Positions 15,061-23,672 of a stretch of 64,000 bases of DNA are shown one piece after another. Every line of letters begins with the position of its first letter. The stretch's first letter is position 1. Source of the DNA: SZUA-309 sp965215995. Lineage in GTDB: Bacteria > Pseudomonadota > Gammaproteobacteria > Pseudomonadales > Azotimanducaceae. Position numbers and translations under genes: made by a program. The notes beneath the pieces were generated by a model that saw only the letters and a list, made by a program, of their open reading frames with translations, did not search any database and was not told where the DNA came from. The stretch spans positions 5,332,001 to 5,396,000 of the forward strand of contig OZ244128.1 of NCBI GenBank assembly GCA_965215995.1, written 5' to 3'.

Positions 15061-16362
15061 TCAGCTGCTTCGATCCAGCCAATCCAGAAAAGACAGCGTA
15101 CCGGTAACTACGCTGGTGCCCAGCCAGCGGAGCGGTTCAGGTTCCCAGCGGCGGGAACGGTGATTCACCCAGGGCAGACGAGTGCGGCTGGTGTCCTCCT
15201 CCAAGAGCAGATCGGCGAGCGTCTGGCCTGCCAGGTTCGCAGCCGCCACCCCTTCACCCACGTAGCCTCCCGCCCAGGCGAATCCGGATTCACGGTCGTA
15301 GCCAACGGAAGGACACAGGTCTCGCGGCACGCCGAGCACGCCGCCCCATTGATGCTCGATTGTCGGCGCTCCAAGCATGGGGAAGAGCTGGCTTATCAGT
15401 TTTCGCAGGCGCTCGTGCGCTGAGTGGGCCATCTCAGTTCGAGGGTCTATTCGCGACCCAAAGCGATAGGCTGCCGACAGCCCGCCAATGGCAATTCGAT
15501 CATCCGCGGTACGCTGGCCGTAGTAAATCATCAACCGTGCATCTTCGAATGTCTGCCGCCTGCTGAGACCGATCTCCTCCCAGATCCCTGCCTCGAGCGG
15601 CGCGGTCACCACCATGTGATTGTAGAGTGGCAGAATCTGTCGTCTCTGCCCGGAGATGGAATCTGTGTAGGCTTCCGTTGCGCGCACGACAATTCGACCT
15701 CGAGCTGATCCCTGCGCCGTTATCGCTTGTCTGTTATCAATCGCTGTAACTGGGCTGTTCTCATAGATCTGAACCCCCGATTGCTTCAGCACGCCGAGGA
15801 GACCGACGACGAGGCGGTACGGATGCACAGCAGCGCAGTGCGGCGAGAAGAGTCCGCCTTTCAGATCGGGGATGTTCAGATGGGCTCGAGTAGCCTCAGC
15901 ATCCAGCAGCATCAGGTCTTCCTCGTTGAGCCCCACTTTCCGCGCTTGTTCTGCCCGGTATTCGATCCTCTTCATCTGGTTTGCTGTCACCGCAGGGGTG
16001 ATCGTCCCGCCTTTGGCGTAGTGACAGTCGAACTGATGAGAAGCCGCGACCCGACCTACTTCATCGACGCTCTGCTGAACCGCCCTGTGCATGGCCAGTG
16101 CGCCATGATCACCGGCCATCGCCCCGACGCACCAGCCTCCATTCCGACCGGAGGCACCAAAACCTGCGTATTGACCTTCGAGCAGGCAGATGGAAAGTGA
16201 CGGCTCTGCCTGACTCAGGTAATAAGCAGTCCAGAGTCCAGTGAACCCGGCACCCACAATGACCACATCCGCGTCCACATCCCCTTGCAGTGGCTCAGTG
16301 GGTTCCACCGCGACACCGGCACTCAGGTGCCACCAGGAGCGGCTGTCCGGCTTTTCGCTCAT
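15061..16362 (-). CDS. DadA/PuuB-type FAD-dependent amine oxidoreductase
   Basis: From ATG 16362, preceded by AGGAAG, the product is 433 residues. The N-terminal FAD-binding site VVIVGAGFTGLWTAYYLS is followed by GASGRNGGWC, and a C-terminal GYVGEGVAAANLAG closes the FAD site, as in gamma-glutamylputrescine and glycine/D-amino-acid oxidases. It probably oxidises an amino group of a small substrate in the cytoplasm. No puu-pathway gene is adjacent, so the substrate is unassigned. Confidence 0.8.
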   Translation of the reverse strand: MSEKPDSRSWWHLSAGVAVEPTEPLQGDVDADVVIVGAGFTGLWTAYYLSQAEPSLSICLLEGQYAGFGASGRNGGWCVGAMAGDHGALAMHRAVQQSVDEVGRVAASHQFDCHYAKGGTITPAVTANQMKRIEYRAEQARKVGLNEEDLMLLDAEATRAHLNIPDLKGGLFSPHCAAVHPYRLVVGLLGVLKQSGVQIYENSPVTAIDNRQAITAQGSARGRIVVRATEAYTDSISGQRRQILPLYNHMVVTAPLEAGIWEEIGLSRRQTFEDARLMIYYGQRTADDRIAIGGLSAAYRFGSRIDPRTEMAHSAHERLRKLISQLFPMLGAPTIEHQWGGVLGVPRDLCPSVGYDRESGFAWAGGYVGEGVAAANLAGQTLADLLLEEDTSRTRLPWVNHRSRRWEPEPLRWLGTSVVTGTLSFLDWLDRSS

Positions 16363-16471
16363 CAGGCTTCCTAATCCCACGTCGACACCTTCAAACCATA
16401 CCTGGATTGCCCCCGTGGTGGATGCAGAACAGCACAACGGCTAAGCTCGGCCGGCGAACGAGGAGACGCCG

Positions 16472-17047
16472 ATGTACGCAAAACTACTGACCGCCGCTCT
16501 GTTGAGCCTGGCCCTGCCTGCACAGGCCGACTGGGTGCTGGACAACTCCGGATCTCAGCTCGCCTTTGTGAGCACCAAGGCAACGGACGTAGCCGAGGTG
16601 CATACCTTCACCGAGCTCACCGGCTCGGTGGGTACCGACGGGCACGCAAGGGTCGTCATTCAGCTCGCCAGCGTCGACACGCTGATCCCCATCCGCGACG
16701 AGCGCATGCGAGAAGTGCTGTTCCAGACCGAGCTCTTCCCTACCGCTACGGTTGATACCCGGCTCGACATCGTCCGCCTGCAGCGGATGGCTGTCACCAC
16801 CAGCGAGGTGCTGACCACGGAGATCCTGCTCAACATCGGCGATGCCAAGCTGCCTCTGACCGCGGAGCTACTGGTCACCCGGATTGCACAGGACCGGGTG
16901 CTGGTCGCAACGCTGAAGCCCGTGGTGGTCAACGCGGGTGCGGTGGGGCTTACCGAGGGTGTGGAAGCGCTCCGGGAAATCGCCGGCCTGCCGAGCATCA
17001 GCAAGGCCGTGCCGGTGACCTTTGTGCTGCAGTTCGTCGCGACTTAG
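16472..17047 (+). CDS. YceI-family periplasmic protein
   Basis: This 191-residue protein has a cleavable signal (ALLSLALPAQA) followed directly by DWVLDNSGSQLAFVSTKA, the typical YceI start. The beta-barrel pattern continues through a central IRDERMREVLFQTELFPTA. YceI proteins are lipocalin-like and bind isoprenoid chains in the periplasm. It stands alone, divergent from the FAD oxidoreductase. Confidence 0.85.
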   Translation: MYAKLLTAALLSLALPAQADWVLDNSGSQLAFVSTKATDVAEVHTFTELTGSVGTDGHARVVIQLASVDTLIPIRDERMREVLFQTELFPTATVDTRLDIVRLQRMAVTTSEVLTTEILLNIGDAKLPLTAELLVTRIAQDRVLVATLKPVVVNAGAVGLTEGVEALREIAGLPSISKAVPVTFVLQFVAT

Positions 17048-17061
17048 AGCTCACTCGCACG

Positions 17062-18447
17062 TCAGAGCACGATCACCTGACCCGACTCGGCAACGGACGC
17101 AGTCGCACCAGCACCCGCCAGTTTCCCCTTAAGCGATTCCGCCGCATCCGGATCTCCGTGCACCAGATGTACTGGCGGACGTCCTGCCATGCCTGCGTAC
17201 CAGCGCAACAGGTCCGTCTGATCACCGTGGGCGGACATGCCGCCAATGGTATGGGTCTGGGCCCGAACGCGGAACTCTTCCTTGTAGATGCGAACCGTTT
17301 GCGCCCCATCGATGATCCGCCTTCCGAGTGTGCCCGGTGGCTGATAACCGGTGAAGAGTATGTGGGTCTCCCGACGTTCGATGTTGTGGCGGAAGTGATG
17401 GAGGATCCGGCCGCCATTGCACATGCCGCTGCCGGCAATGACGATGGCACCACTCTTCAGCCGGTTGATCACCCGTGATTCTTCTGTTGAGCGGGTGAAA
17501 TGCAGATTCGGCAGCTTCGGCATCACCACGTCTTCGCGAAACAGGCGTTTCGCTTCCGCATCGAACAGGTTCTCGAAGTCCCAGTAGATCTCGCTGGCTT
17601 CGATGCCGAGTGGGCTGTCCAGGAAGATGTGCCAGCGGTCGATGCCCCACTCATCGAAGTGCTTGCCGATGTGGTAGAGCACTTCCTGACTGCGACCGAC
17701 CGCAAAGGCGGGGATGAGCACGTTGCCGCCCTGCTCCCAGGCATCCAGGAACACCTGCCCCATCTCTTCAAGGCTAGACGCCCGATCCCGGTGGTTTCTG
17801 TCTCCGTAGGTGGATTCCATGATCACCCGATCGGCACTCGGCGGTGACTCCGGGTCACGGAGAATGGGCGAGTCGTACTGGCCCAGATCACCACTGAAGA
17901 TCAGCGAGCGGCGCTCATCGTCTTCTTCCAGGATCAGCTCCACCACCGAAGATCCCATGATATGGCCGGCATCGTGGAAGCAGACGCTGACACCGGGAAC
18001 GACCTGGTGGCGCTCGCCATAGACATGACCGCGCACCTGAACCAGGGTCTGATCGACGTCGTCCTGGCTGTAAAGCGGCTCGAGAAGCGGCTTGTTCTGT
18101 TCTTTTCGACGGCGGTTCTTTCGTCGAATCCGGCTGTCCTCGAGATCTGCGCAATCGGCCAGCAGGATGCCGATCAGTGCCATGGTGGCGTTCTGGGTAT
18201 GGATGGATCCCTCGAATCCCCGCTTCACCAGCAGCGGCAGGCGCCCGGAATGATCGATGTGCGCGTGGCTCAACACCACCGCATCAACCTCAGCGGCATC
18301 GAAGGGAAAAGGGTCCGCATTCTTCGCCTCTTCCCGATCGCCGCCCTGGATCAGGCCGCAGTCGAGGAGCACGGTTCGTCCGCCCACCCTGAGGATATGG
18401 CAGGAGCCCGTTACATATCCGGCTGCACCGTAGAATTCCAGTTCCAC
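17062..18447 (-). CDS. MBL-fold beta-CASP RNA-processing exonuclease
   Basis: The 461-residue protein has the zinc motif SHAHIDHSG (His61, His63, Asp65, His66), a downstream FSGDLG and AHDAGH-type ligands, and a beta-CASP insert. The RMMBL end carries GGMSAHGDQTDLLRWY. These match the YsgA/CPSF73-like family of bacterial metallo-beta-lactamase RNases, which cut RNA or act as esterases. It lies 7 bp upstream of gltX on the same strand, so the two are probably cotranscribed. Confidence 0.85.
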   Translation of the reverse strand: MELEFYGAAGYVTGSCHILRVGGRTVLLDCGLIQGGDREEAKNADPFPFDAAEVDAVVLSHAHIDHSGRLPLLVKRGFEGSIHTQNATMALIGILLADCADLEDSRIRRKNRRRKEQNKPLLEPLYSQDDVDQTLVQVRGHVYGERHQVVPGVSVCFHDAGHIMGSSVVELILEEDDERRSLIFSGDLGQYDSPILRDPESPPSADRVIMESTYGDRNHRDRASSLEEMGQVFLDAWEQGGNVLIPAFAVGRSQEVLYHIGKHFDEWGIDRWHIFLDSPLGIEASEIYWDFENLFDAEAKRLFREDVVMPKLPNLHFTRSTEESRVINRLKSGAIVIAGSGMCNGGRILHHFRHNIERRETHILFTGYQPPGTLGRRIIDGAQTVRIYKEEFRVRAQTHTIGGMSAHGDQTDLLRWYAGMAGRPPVHLVHGDPDAAESLKGKLAGAGATASVAESGQVIVL

Positions 18448-18454
18448 GCTAGAC

Positions 18455-19945
18455 TCAGTCAGATCCCGCGGACTGATAGTCCCGGTAGGCTCGTTCCAGA
18501 CGCTTGGCCTGCTTCTTGGAGACCCCCAAAGTGCTCAGCGCCTCGCGGATACGAATCCGGGTGATATCCGGACCCAGGAATACCATGGAATCAAATAGCG
18601 GCAGCGAGACGGTGCGCCCCGATATGGCCATGAACAGCGGGAAGAGTAAGTCGCGGATCTTCAGACCCAGATGGCTGGCCATGTCCTGGCAGATCTTGAA
18701 CAGGGCATCCCGCTCCCAGTCCCGCAACTGATCGAATTCCTGACTGAGGTGGTGCAGGATCAGCACCTGGGTCTCAAGATCCACCTTGCCCGCTTCGAAA
18801 TGCGCGGTGGTGAGCGGCACCCGATCCCCCAGCAGGTAGTCCACCTGCCCGATCAGGTCAGAGAACTTTTCGGTCCGCTCCTGAAGCAGCGGTACCAGCT
18901 TGGCCAGGTTGTTCCGATTCAACGCCCAGTCCTGAATCTGATCCATGAAGGCGTCGGCAGGTAGACTTCGCAGATACTGTCCGTTCAGCCAGGACAGCTT
19001 GGTCATGTCGAAAACCGGCCCGCCAAGATGGATCCGCTCAAGCTCAAAATCGTCTGCCATCTCCTTCGGCGAGAAGATCTCCCGCTCGTCCGGCATGGAC
19101 CAGCCCATCATCCCCAGATAATTGGTCAGCGCCTCCGGAAGGATGCCGAGCTTCCGGTAGTAGTTGACGCTGGTGGGGTGTTTCCGTTTGGAGAGCTTGC
19201 TCTTGTCCGGATTGCGCAGCAGCGGCAGATGGCAGAGCACGGGCGCTTCCCAGCCGAAGTACTGACAGAGCAGGAGGTGCTTGGGCACCGAGTTGATCCA
19301 CTCTTCACCGCGCAGGATGTGGGTGATGCCCATCAGCTGATCATCCACCACCACCGCCAGGTGATAGGTCGGAAAGCCATCGGCTTTCACCAGCACCTGC
19401 ATATCCACCTGGGCGTAGGGGATTTCGATCTCGCCTCTGAGCACGTCATTGAAGGTGCAGGTGCCTTGCTCAGGTATCCGCATCCGGATGACGTGGGGCT
19501 CACCGGCGCCGAGCCGGGCATGCACTTCCTCAGTAGTCAGGTCCAGACATTGTCCGTCGTAGCGGGGATTCTCTCCCGCTGCCCGCTGTGCGACACGCAT
19601 CTCATCGAGCCGCTCGGCAGTGCAGAAACAGTGAAAAGCGTGCCCGTCTTCTATGAGCCTCTGAGCGTGCTCCTGATAGATGTGCTTTCTGGCGCTCTGC
19701 CGGTAAGGCCCATGAGGCCCGCCCACATCCGGACCTTCGTCCCAATCGATGGACAGCCACTTCAGCGAGTCCAGGATCATCTGCTCGGATTCCGGCGTGC
19801 TGCGGACCACATCCGTATCCTCGATTCGGAGAATGAATTCTCCTCCCTGGCTCCGGGCAAACACCCAGTTGAACAGGGCCATGTAGGCGGTACCCACGTG
19901 CGGGTCGCCGGTGGGAGAAGGGGCAATTCTGGTACGGACTGTCAT
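18455..19945 (-). CDS. gltX: Glutamyl-tRNA synthetase
   Basis: From ATG 19945 the product is 496 residues, the usual length. It charges tRNA-Glu with glutamate. The HIGH box is PSPTGDPHVGTAY near residue 10, the KMSKS loop is KLSKRKHP near residue 250, and the C-terminal anticodon-binding helical domain is complete. An in-frame start at 20005 would add 20 residues ahead of the conserved MTVRTRIAPSPTG and is unlikely. Confidence 0.95.
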   Translation of the reverse strand: MTVRTRIAPSPTGDPHVGTAYMALFNWVFARSQGGEFILRIEDTDVVRSTPESEQMILDSLKWLSIDWDEGPDVGGPHGPYRQSARKHIYQEHAQRLIEDGHAFHCFCTAERLDEMRVAQRAAGENPRYDGQCLDLTTEEVHARLGAGEPHVIRMRIPEQGTCTFNDVLRGEIEIPYAQVDMQVLVKADGFPTYHLAVVVDDQLMGITHILRGEEWINSVPKHLLLCQYFGWEAPVLCHLPLLRNPDKSKLSKRKHPTSVNYYRKLGILPEALTNYLGMMGWSMPDEREIFSPKEMADDFELERIHLGGPVFDMTKLSWLNGQYLRSLPADAFMDQIQDWALNRNNLAKLVPLLQERTEKFSDLIGQVDYLLGDRVPLTTAHFEAGKVDLETQVLILHHLSQEFDQLRDWERDALFKICQDMASHLGLKIRDLLFPLFMAISGRTVSLPLFDSMVFLGPDITRIRIREALSTLGVSKKQAKRLERAYRDYQSAGSD

Positions 19946-20029
19946 AGGGCGCGCATTATACGGACTGACCTGTCCACGGACAGTACCGGGCTGCCATACT
20001 CCCAAAAGATGAATCGTGGAGGTGAGAAC

Positions 20030-20752
20030 ATGCTGGAACTGGTCACTCTGCCGCCCGCCTTTGGTATGCGGAACGTCAGCCCTTTCTGTTTGAAGGCAGA
20101 GCTGTTGCTGATTGATCTGGCGTTGCCATTCACGAAATCCGAGCTTGCTGACCCGCGTAAAGCCCCCAAGGGCAAGCTACCTTATCTTGTCACCGATGAG
20201 GGCACGATAGCCGACTCCGAGCTCATCGTGACCTACCTTGATCGCATCACTCAGGGCGGTGTCTATGCAGGGATCAGTCCCGAACAGAAAGCGCACGGCG
20301 TGGCACTCACTCGCCTCGCCGAAGACCATCTCTACTGGCTCATGGTGGCCAGCCGGTGGCTGGACGACGATTGGTGGCCGAACATCGTAGATGGCTTTTT
20401 TCACATTGCCCCGAAACCCGTCCGACCTTTCGTCGCCGGTCTTGCCCGGAGGCAGGTGCGGCAGACCTATCATCTGCACGGATTGGGGCGACACAGCCTG
20501 GAAGAGCAGCACGGTTTTGCCGCGCGCGATCTCCAGGCGTTGGAAGATACGGTGCCGATGACAGGATTTCTGTACGGTCCTGAGCCCAACGTATTCGATT
20601 TCACCATTACCGGTCTGATGGCAGGTATCTACGACAACCAGCCTGCCACCTGGCTGACGGAGCTTGCTCTGAGCTACGAAGGGCTCAATGCCTACACCGA
20701 GCGGGTACAGACACACATGGGCGTGTTCGGCCGGGAAGTCGCTGGCAGGTAG
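20030..20752 (+). CDS. Glutathione S-transferase-like protein
   Basis: GGAGGTG at 20018-20024 fixes the ATG at 20030. The 240-residue product has an N-terminal thioredoxin-like domain with SPFCLKAELLL as active-site helix, GKLPYLVTDEGTIADSELIVTYL as glutathione-binding strand and helix, and a helical C-terminal domain. It resembles the metaxin-like/YfcG-type GSTs. It is divergent from gltX, and its substrate is unknown. Confidence 0.85.
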   Translation: MLELVTLPPAFGMRNVSPFCLKAELLLIDLALPFTKSELADPRKAPKGKLPYLVTDEGTIADSELIVTYLDRITQGGVYAGISPEQKAHGVALTRLAEDHLYWLMVASRWLDDDWWPNIVDGFFHIAPKPVRPFVAGLARRQVRQTYHLHGLGRHSLEEQHGFAARDLQALEDTVPMTGFLYGPEPNVFDFTITGLMAGIYDNQPATWLTELALSYEGLNAYTERVQTHMGVFGREVAGR

Positions 20753-20756
20753 CTGG

Positions 20757-21959
20757 CTAGTAGTAGAACGAGATGAATGCGCGTACCACTGTCGCCTCGA
20801 GGCTGTACGTGGGCTCCTCACCCGGCGGTACGTCCGTGACCCTGAGATCCCGGAAGTCCTGGTAGTCGAACATCATGTAGTCAACGAGCAGAGAGATCTC
20901 GCCCCGCTTCAGGAAGCCCCAGCCCAGGTTGAACTCGTAACTCACCCCGGCACCAACGGTGTGGTTGGTGTAGGTAGAGAGCTCCTTGTCCCGCGCCATG
21001 TAGTTCTGGGACTGGGAGTACGGAAACAGGTCTTCGTAAAAGTCAGCCTTGCCCTGCGTGTAGTAACGGTACTTGGCCTCGATGACGAGCTTGTCGGAGA
21101 TCGGATGCACATAGCCGAGCTCAACATTCCAGCCTTCGATACCCCAGGTGTCCGAGTAGGTCCGGAACTCGCCCTTCACGCTGGCGCGGTACGGCAGGTA
21201 GTACATGCCTCGCAGTGCAAATGCACTGGATGTCCGGGTGCGCGGATAGATCTCCTGCTCGTAGCTGTAGCCACGGGAGGAAGCCGGATCCAGATAGCGC
21301 ACCTGACGATAGGGATTGTTCAGAAAGCCCTCGTCGGTAACAGCTTCATAATTCATGTTGAGAATGAAGTTCTTGGTCAGGATCTGCGAGATGTCGAGCC
21401 GGTAGCTCTGCGACTTGGCATCCTCGTCGAACAGGTCATCGCCGTTGCGCCGAACTTCGTTCCAGCCGCGGGCATAGGTGATGCCGACGTTGGTCAGGTC
21501 GCCGAAGAAGTCGTGATTGATGCTGAATCGAGCTGCATTGGCGCTGTAATCGCTCTCCTCGGAGTTCGTGTAGGAAGCACCCATATTGGTTTTGCCGTGC
21601 AGGTAGTCCACGCCCAGGCTGTATTCCTTACGCTCCTCCGTGTATTCGCTGGCCGTGGTGACAACGTCGATGGATGCTGATGTGATCATGTCGACGTAGT
21701 AGTTCCCCCAGAAGGAGAACTTGTCCTTGTAGGCTTTGCGCACCAGCACGGAGGGACCTTCTACGGTGAGGCCGCCGCCATCGTAGCCGTGATACATCAC
21801 ATCACTACGATCTTCCGGCAGGATGGCCGCCTCAGCAGGTGCAGTCAGCACCACCGCGGCGAATCCCAGAGCAAACGACAGGCCCCGGCCGAGTGCGCCG
21901 AGCGGCGTTATCCGCCGTCTGCGTCTGGCGGTGAGAACAGGACGATCAGTTGCAACCAC
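20757..21959 (-). CDS. DUF3570 outer-membrane beta-barrel protein
   Basis: The roughly 400-residue product has an Arg-rich start, a signal ending APAEAA, and alternating amphipathic strands to a terminal aromatic residue (AFISFYY), as in outer-membrane barrels. The opening YDGGGLTVEGPSVLVRKAY is typical of DUF3570. I chose GTG 21959 because GGAGG lies five bases before it. GTG 21986 is an upstream alternative. Either start overlaps the DUF4266 gene. The DUF4266/DUF3570 pair is a known recurring combination, presumably one complex. Confidence 0.8.
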   Translation of the reverse strand: MVATDRPVLTARRRRRITPLGALGRGLSFALGFAAVVLTAPAEAAILPEDRSDVMYHGYDGGGLTVEGPSVLVRKAYKDKFSFWGNYYVDMITSASIDVVTTASEYTEERKEYSLGVDYLHGKTNMGASYTNSEESDYSANAARFSINHDFFGDLTNVGITYARGWNEVRRNGDDLFDEDAKSQSYRLDISQILTKNFILNMNYEAVTDEGFLNNPYRQVRYLDPASSRGYSYEQEIYPRTRTSSAFALRGMYYLPYRASVKGEFRTYSDTWGIEGWNVELGYVHPISDKLVIEAKYRYYTQGKADFYEDLFPYSQSQNYMARDKELSTYTNHTVGAGVSYEFNLGWGFLKRGEISLLVDYMMFDYQDFRDLRVTDVPPGEEPTYSLEATVVRAFISFYY

Positions 21960-22185
21960 AGCCGCCTCCGCCGCCGCCTTCGGCACCCCGGGCGCCTTCC
22001 CGCGCCTGATGCACGTGATGTATGTAGGCCCCTGAAACCGGCGCCCTGTTGAAGCTCATGATCGGGTCCGCCAGGTTGTTCCGCTCATAGGGACTGACCC
22101 AGGGCTTGAGTTCCATGGAGCCGCAGCCTCCGAGTGAAGCCGCCATGAATGCGACGGCGAGCAGTTTCAAAGTTACGGATTTCAT
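21946..22185 (-). CDS. DUF4266 small lipoprotein
   Basis: This 79-residue protein has a lipobox SLGGCGSM, then the DUF4266 core WVSPYERNNLADPIM, and ends in a glycine run closing GCGCN. The Cys-rich tail is typical of the family and could bind metal or a cofactor. Its 3' end overlaps the DUF3570 start, so the two are made together. Confidence 0.85.
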   Translation of the reverse strand: MKSVTLKLLAVAFMAASLGGCGSMELKPWVSPYERNNLADPIMSFNRAPVSGAYIHHVHQAREGARGAEGGGGGGCGCN

Positions 22186-22208
22186 CTGTCTTCCTCCTCC
22201 GCCTGTCT

Positions 22209-22892
22209 CTAGAAGAACAGCGACAGGCCGCCGGTGAACTCGATGTTGTGGTAGGTGTCGTCACTGCCGAGCAGATCCGAGTCAAACATGTGGTCGCGAA
22301 CCGTTACATGTAGAGCAAGCCAGTCGGTGGCCACCAGCCGATAGCCGAGCCCGGCATTGATCGTGAAGCGCTCATCGCCTGCGAAGTCCGTGCTGCCCAC
22401 GCCGCCAATCAGATACAGACCACCTTTGAACGCCCAGCGGCGGCCGACAAACGATTCGCCGGGGAAGAGATTGTAGCCCACGGAGACGTTGTAGAAGCGC
22501 ATGTCCCGCTGATCATCGGTCAGCAGGCTCGCCCCTCCGGACAACCGCTCGAAGCTGGTTTCACCCAGGGTGGTCGTGCCGTATTGACCTTCAATGAAAA
22601 AACCTTCCGTCACGTGGTAGGCAGCTCGGAAGCTGGTGACCATGTCGGAACCGAAGTCCTGCACGTTCATGATCCCGGCGTGCACGCCGAACTCGAAGTT
22701 CTCGTTGTCGATGCGATCGATCTTTACTTCCCGACGTTCGGGTTCCCGCACCACCAGGGGCTCGAGCTCAAGCTCATCCGGTTTGGTCGCTGCTGCCGCC
22801 GGCACGCTCAACACGAGTCCGAGCAGCAACACGCCTGCCAGCGCGCACGTCCGCTCAATCGCTAGAAAAATATGCTGAATCCTGCTTTCCAT
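22209..22892 (-). CDS. Outer-membrane beta-barrel protein (OMP_b-brl type)
   Basis: The 227-residue protein has a signal peptide (GLVLSVPAAAA), a short charged linker rich in Arg/Glu, and then an eight-strand barrel pattern ending GGLSLFF. It overlaps the upstream SH3-barrel gene by 31 nt. The barrel type is common for small envelope proteins that occur with DUF4266/DUF3570 or cytochrome genes. Specific function is not known. Confidence 0.75.
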   Translation of the reverse strand: MESRIQHIFLAIERTCALAGVLLLGLVLSVPAAAATKPDELELEPLVVREPERREVKIDRIDNENFEFGVHAGIMNVQDFGSDMVTSFRAAYHVTEGFFIEGQYGTTTLGETSFERLSGGASLLTDDQRDMRFYNVSVGYNLFPGESFVGRRWAFKGGLYLIGGVGSTDFAGDERFTINAGLGYRLVATDWLALHVTVRDHMFDSDLLGSDDTYHNIEFTGGLSLFF

Positions 22893-23644
22893 TGGTTTAA
22901 CTCTTCGTTGTCGTCCCGACTGGTCAGCACCGTGTGCCGACGGTATTCCATGCGAAGCATGAACTTCTTAGAGATGTACACGTCAGCGCCGAGACCGGCG
23001 TGAACGATTTCGTCATCCAGGTCATGGGCCTGGACGATGGTTGTCTGCGGCTGAATGTGGATGTAGCCCGTGCCGATGTTGAAAAACGGCGAGAAACGCG
23101 AGCGTGGGAACGGCCGCATGAAGACCGATACCGAGCCCATGTAGCCGTCCGAGTAGTCTCCAAGGATCTGCGCCACTTCGCCTTGCACACCTACGTGAGG
23201 ATTCAGATTGAATGCCAGGTAGCCATTGATCGTCGAAGCGCCGTCAATCGCCCCGCCACCAAGGCCCAACTCCCAGCGCCGGCTCGAGAAAGCGTCCATA
23301 CCCGTTCTGGGCACGATCAGCGGGTTGCCGTCCAGATCGAGCGTGTGCTCGAGCTGGCTGACATGCACCCAGCCTTCCTTGGTCTCGAAGCTGCCTCTCG
23401 GCAACCGGACCTTGAACCAGTCCGTCTTCCGTTTGAGCAGCGTGACCTTGTCACCCTGCCCGGCCACGTAGTGAATGGGATATCCACGACCCGGTCCCGT
23501 GTGCATTTCGATGTAGGGATCGGAAACCACCACGTCGGGTTGGTACTTCTTGAAAGGATTGGGCACCGCCGAAGCCTGCGCGCACAGCAACAGGCCGGCC
23601 ATGAGGCCGACCAGGCTGGTCGTTGCGCGTCGTGTCCTTAGCAT
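22862..23644 (-). CDS. SH3-domain plus outer-membrane beta-barrel protein
   Basis: From ATG 23644 (AAGGA upstream) the product is 260 residues. A signal ends AQASA. Residues 35-95 form a bacterial SH3-like domain (YIEMHTGPGRGYPIHYVAGQ...WFKVRL...GWVHVSQ). A barrel with aromatic C-terminus (GFSIFF) follows. SH3 domains of this kind bind peptidoglycan or partner proteins, so this could tie the barrel to the cell wall or to the cytochrome. Its end paralogously resembles the next barrel (both close in a F-F motif). Confidence 0.75.
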   Translation of the reverse strand: MLRTRRATTSLVGLMAGLLLCAQASAVPNPFKKYQPDVVVSDPYIEMHTGPGRGYPIHYVAGQGDKVTLLKRKTDWFKVRLPRGSFETKEGWVHVSQLEHTLDLDGNPLIVPRTGMDAFSSRRWELGLGGGAIDGASTINGYLAFNLNPHVGVQGEVAQILGDYSDGYMGSVSVFMRPFPRSRFSPFFNIGTGYIHIQPQTTIVQAHDLDDEIVHAGLGADVYISKKFMLRMEYRRHTVLTSRDDNEELNQWKAGFSIFF

Positions 23645-23672
23645 GCCGTACGTCCTTTTCCGGCTTTCCCGA

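Noticed and set aside
19028..20029. Long rightward frame joined to the GST gene
   Set aside because: It is antisense to gltX, and GGAGGTG sets the GST start at 20030.
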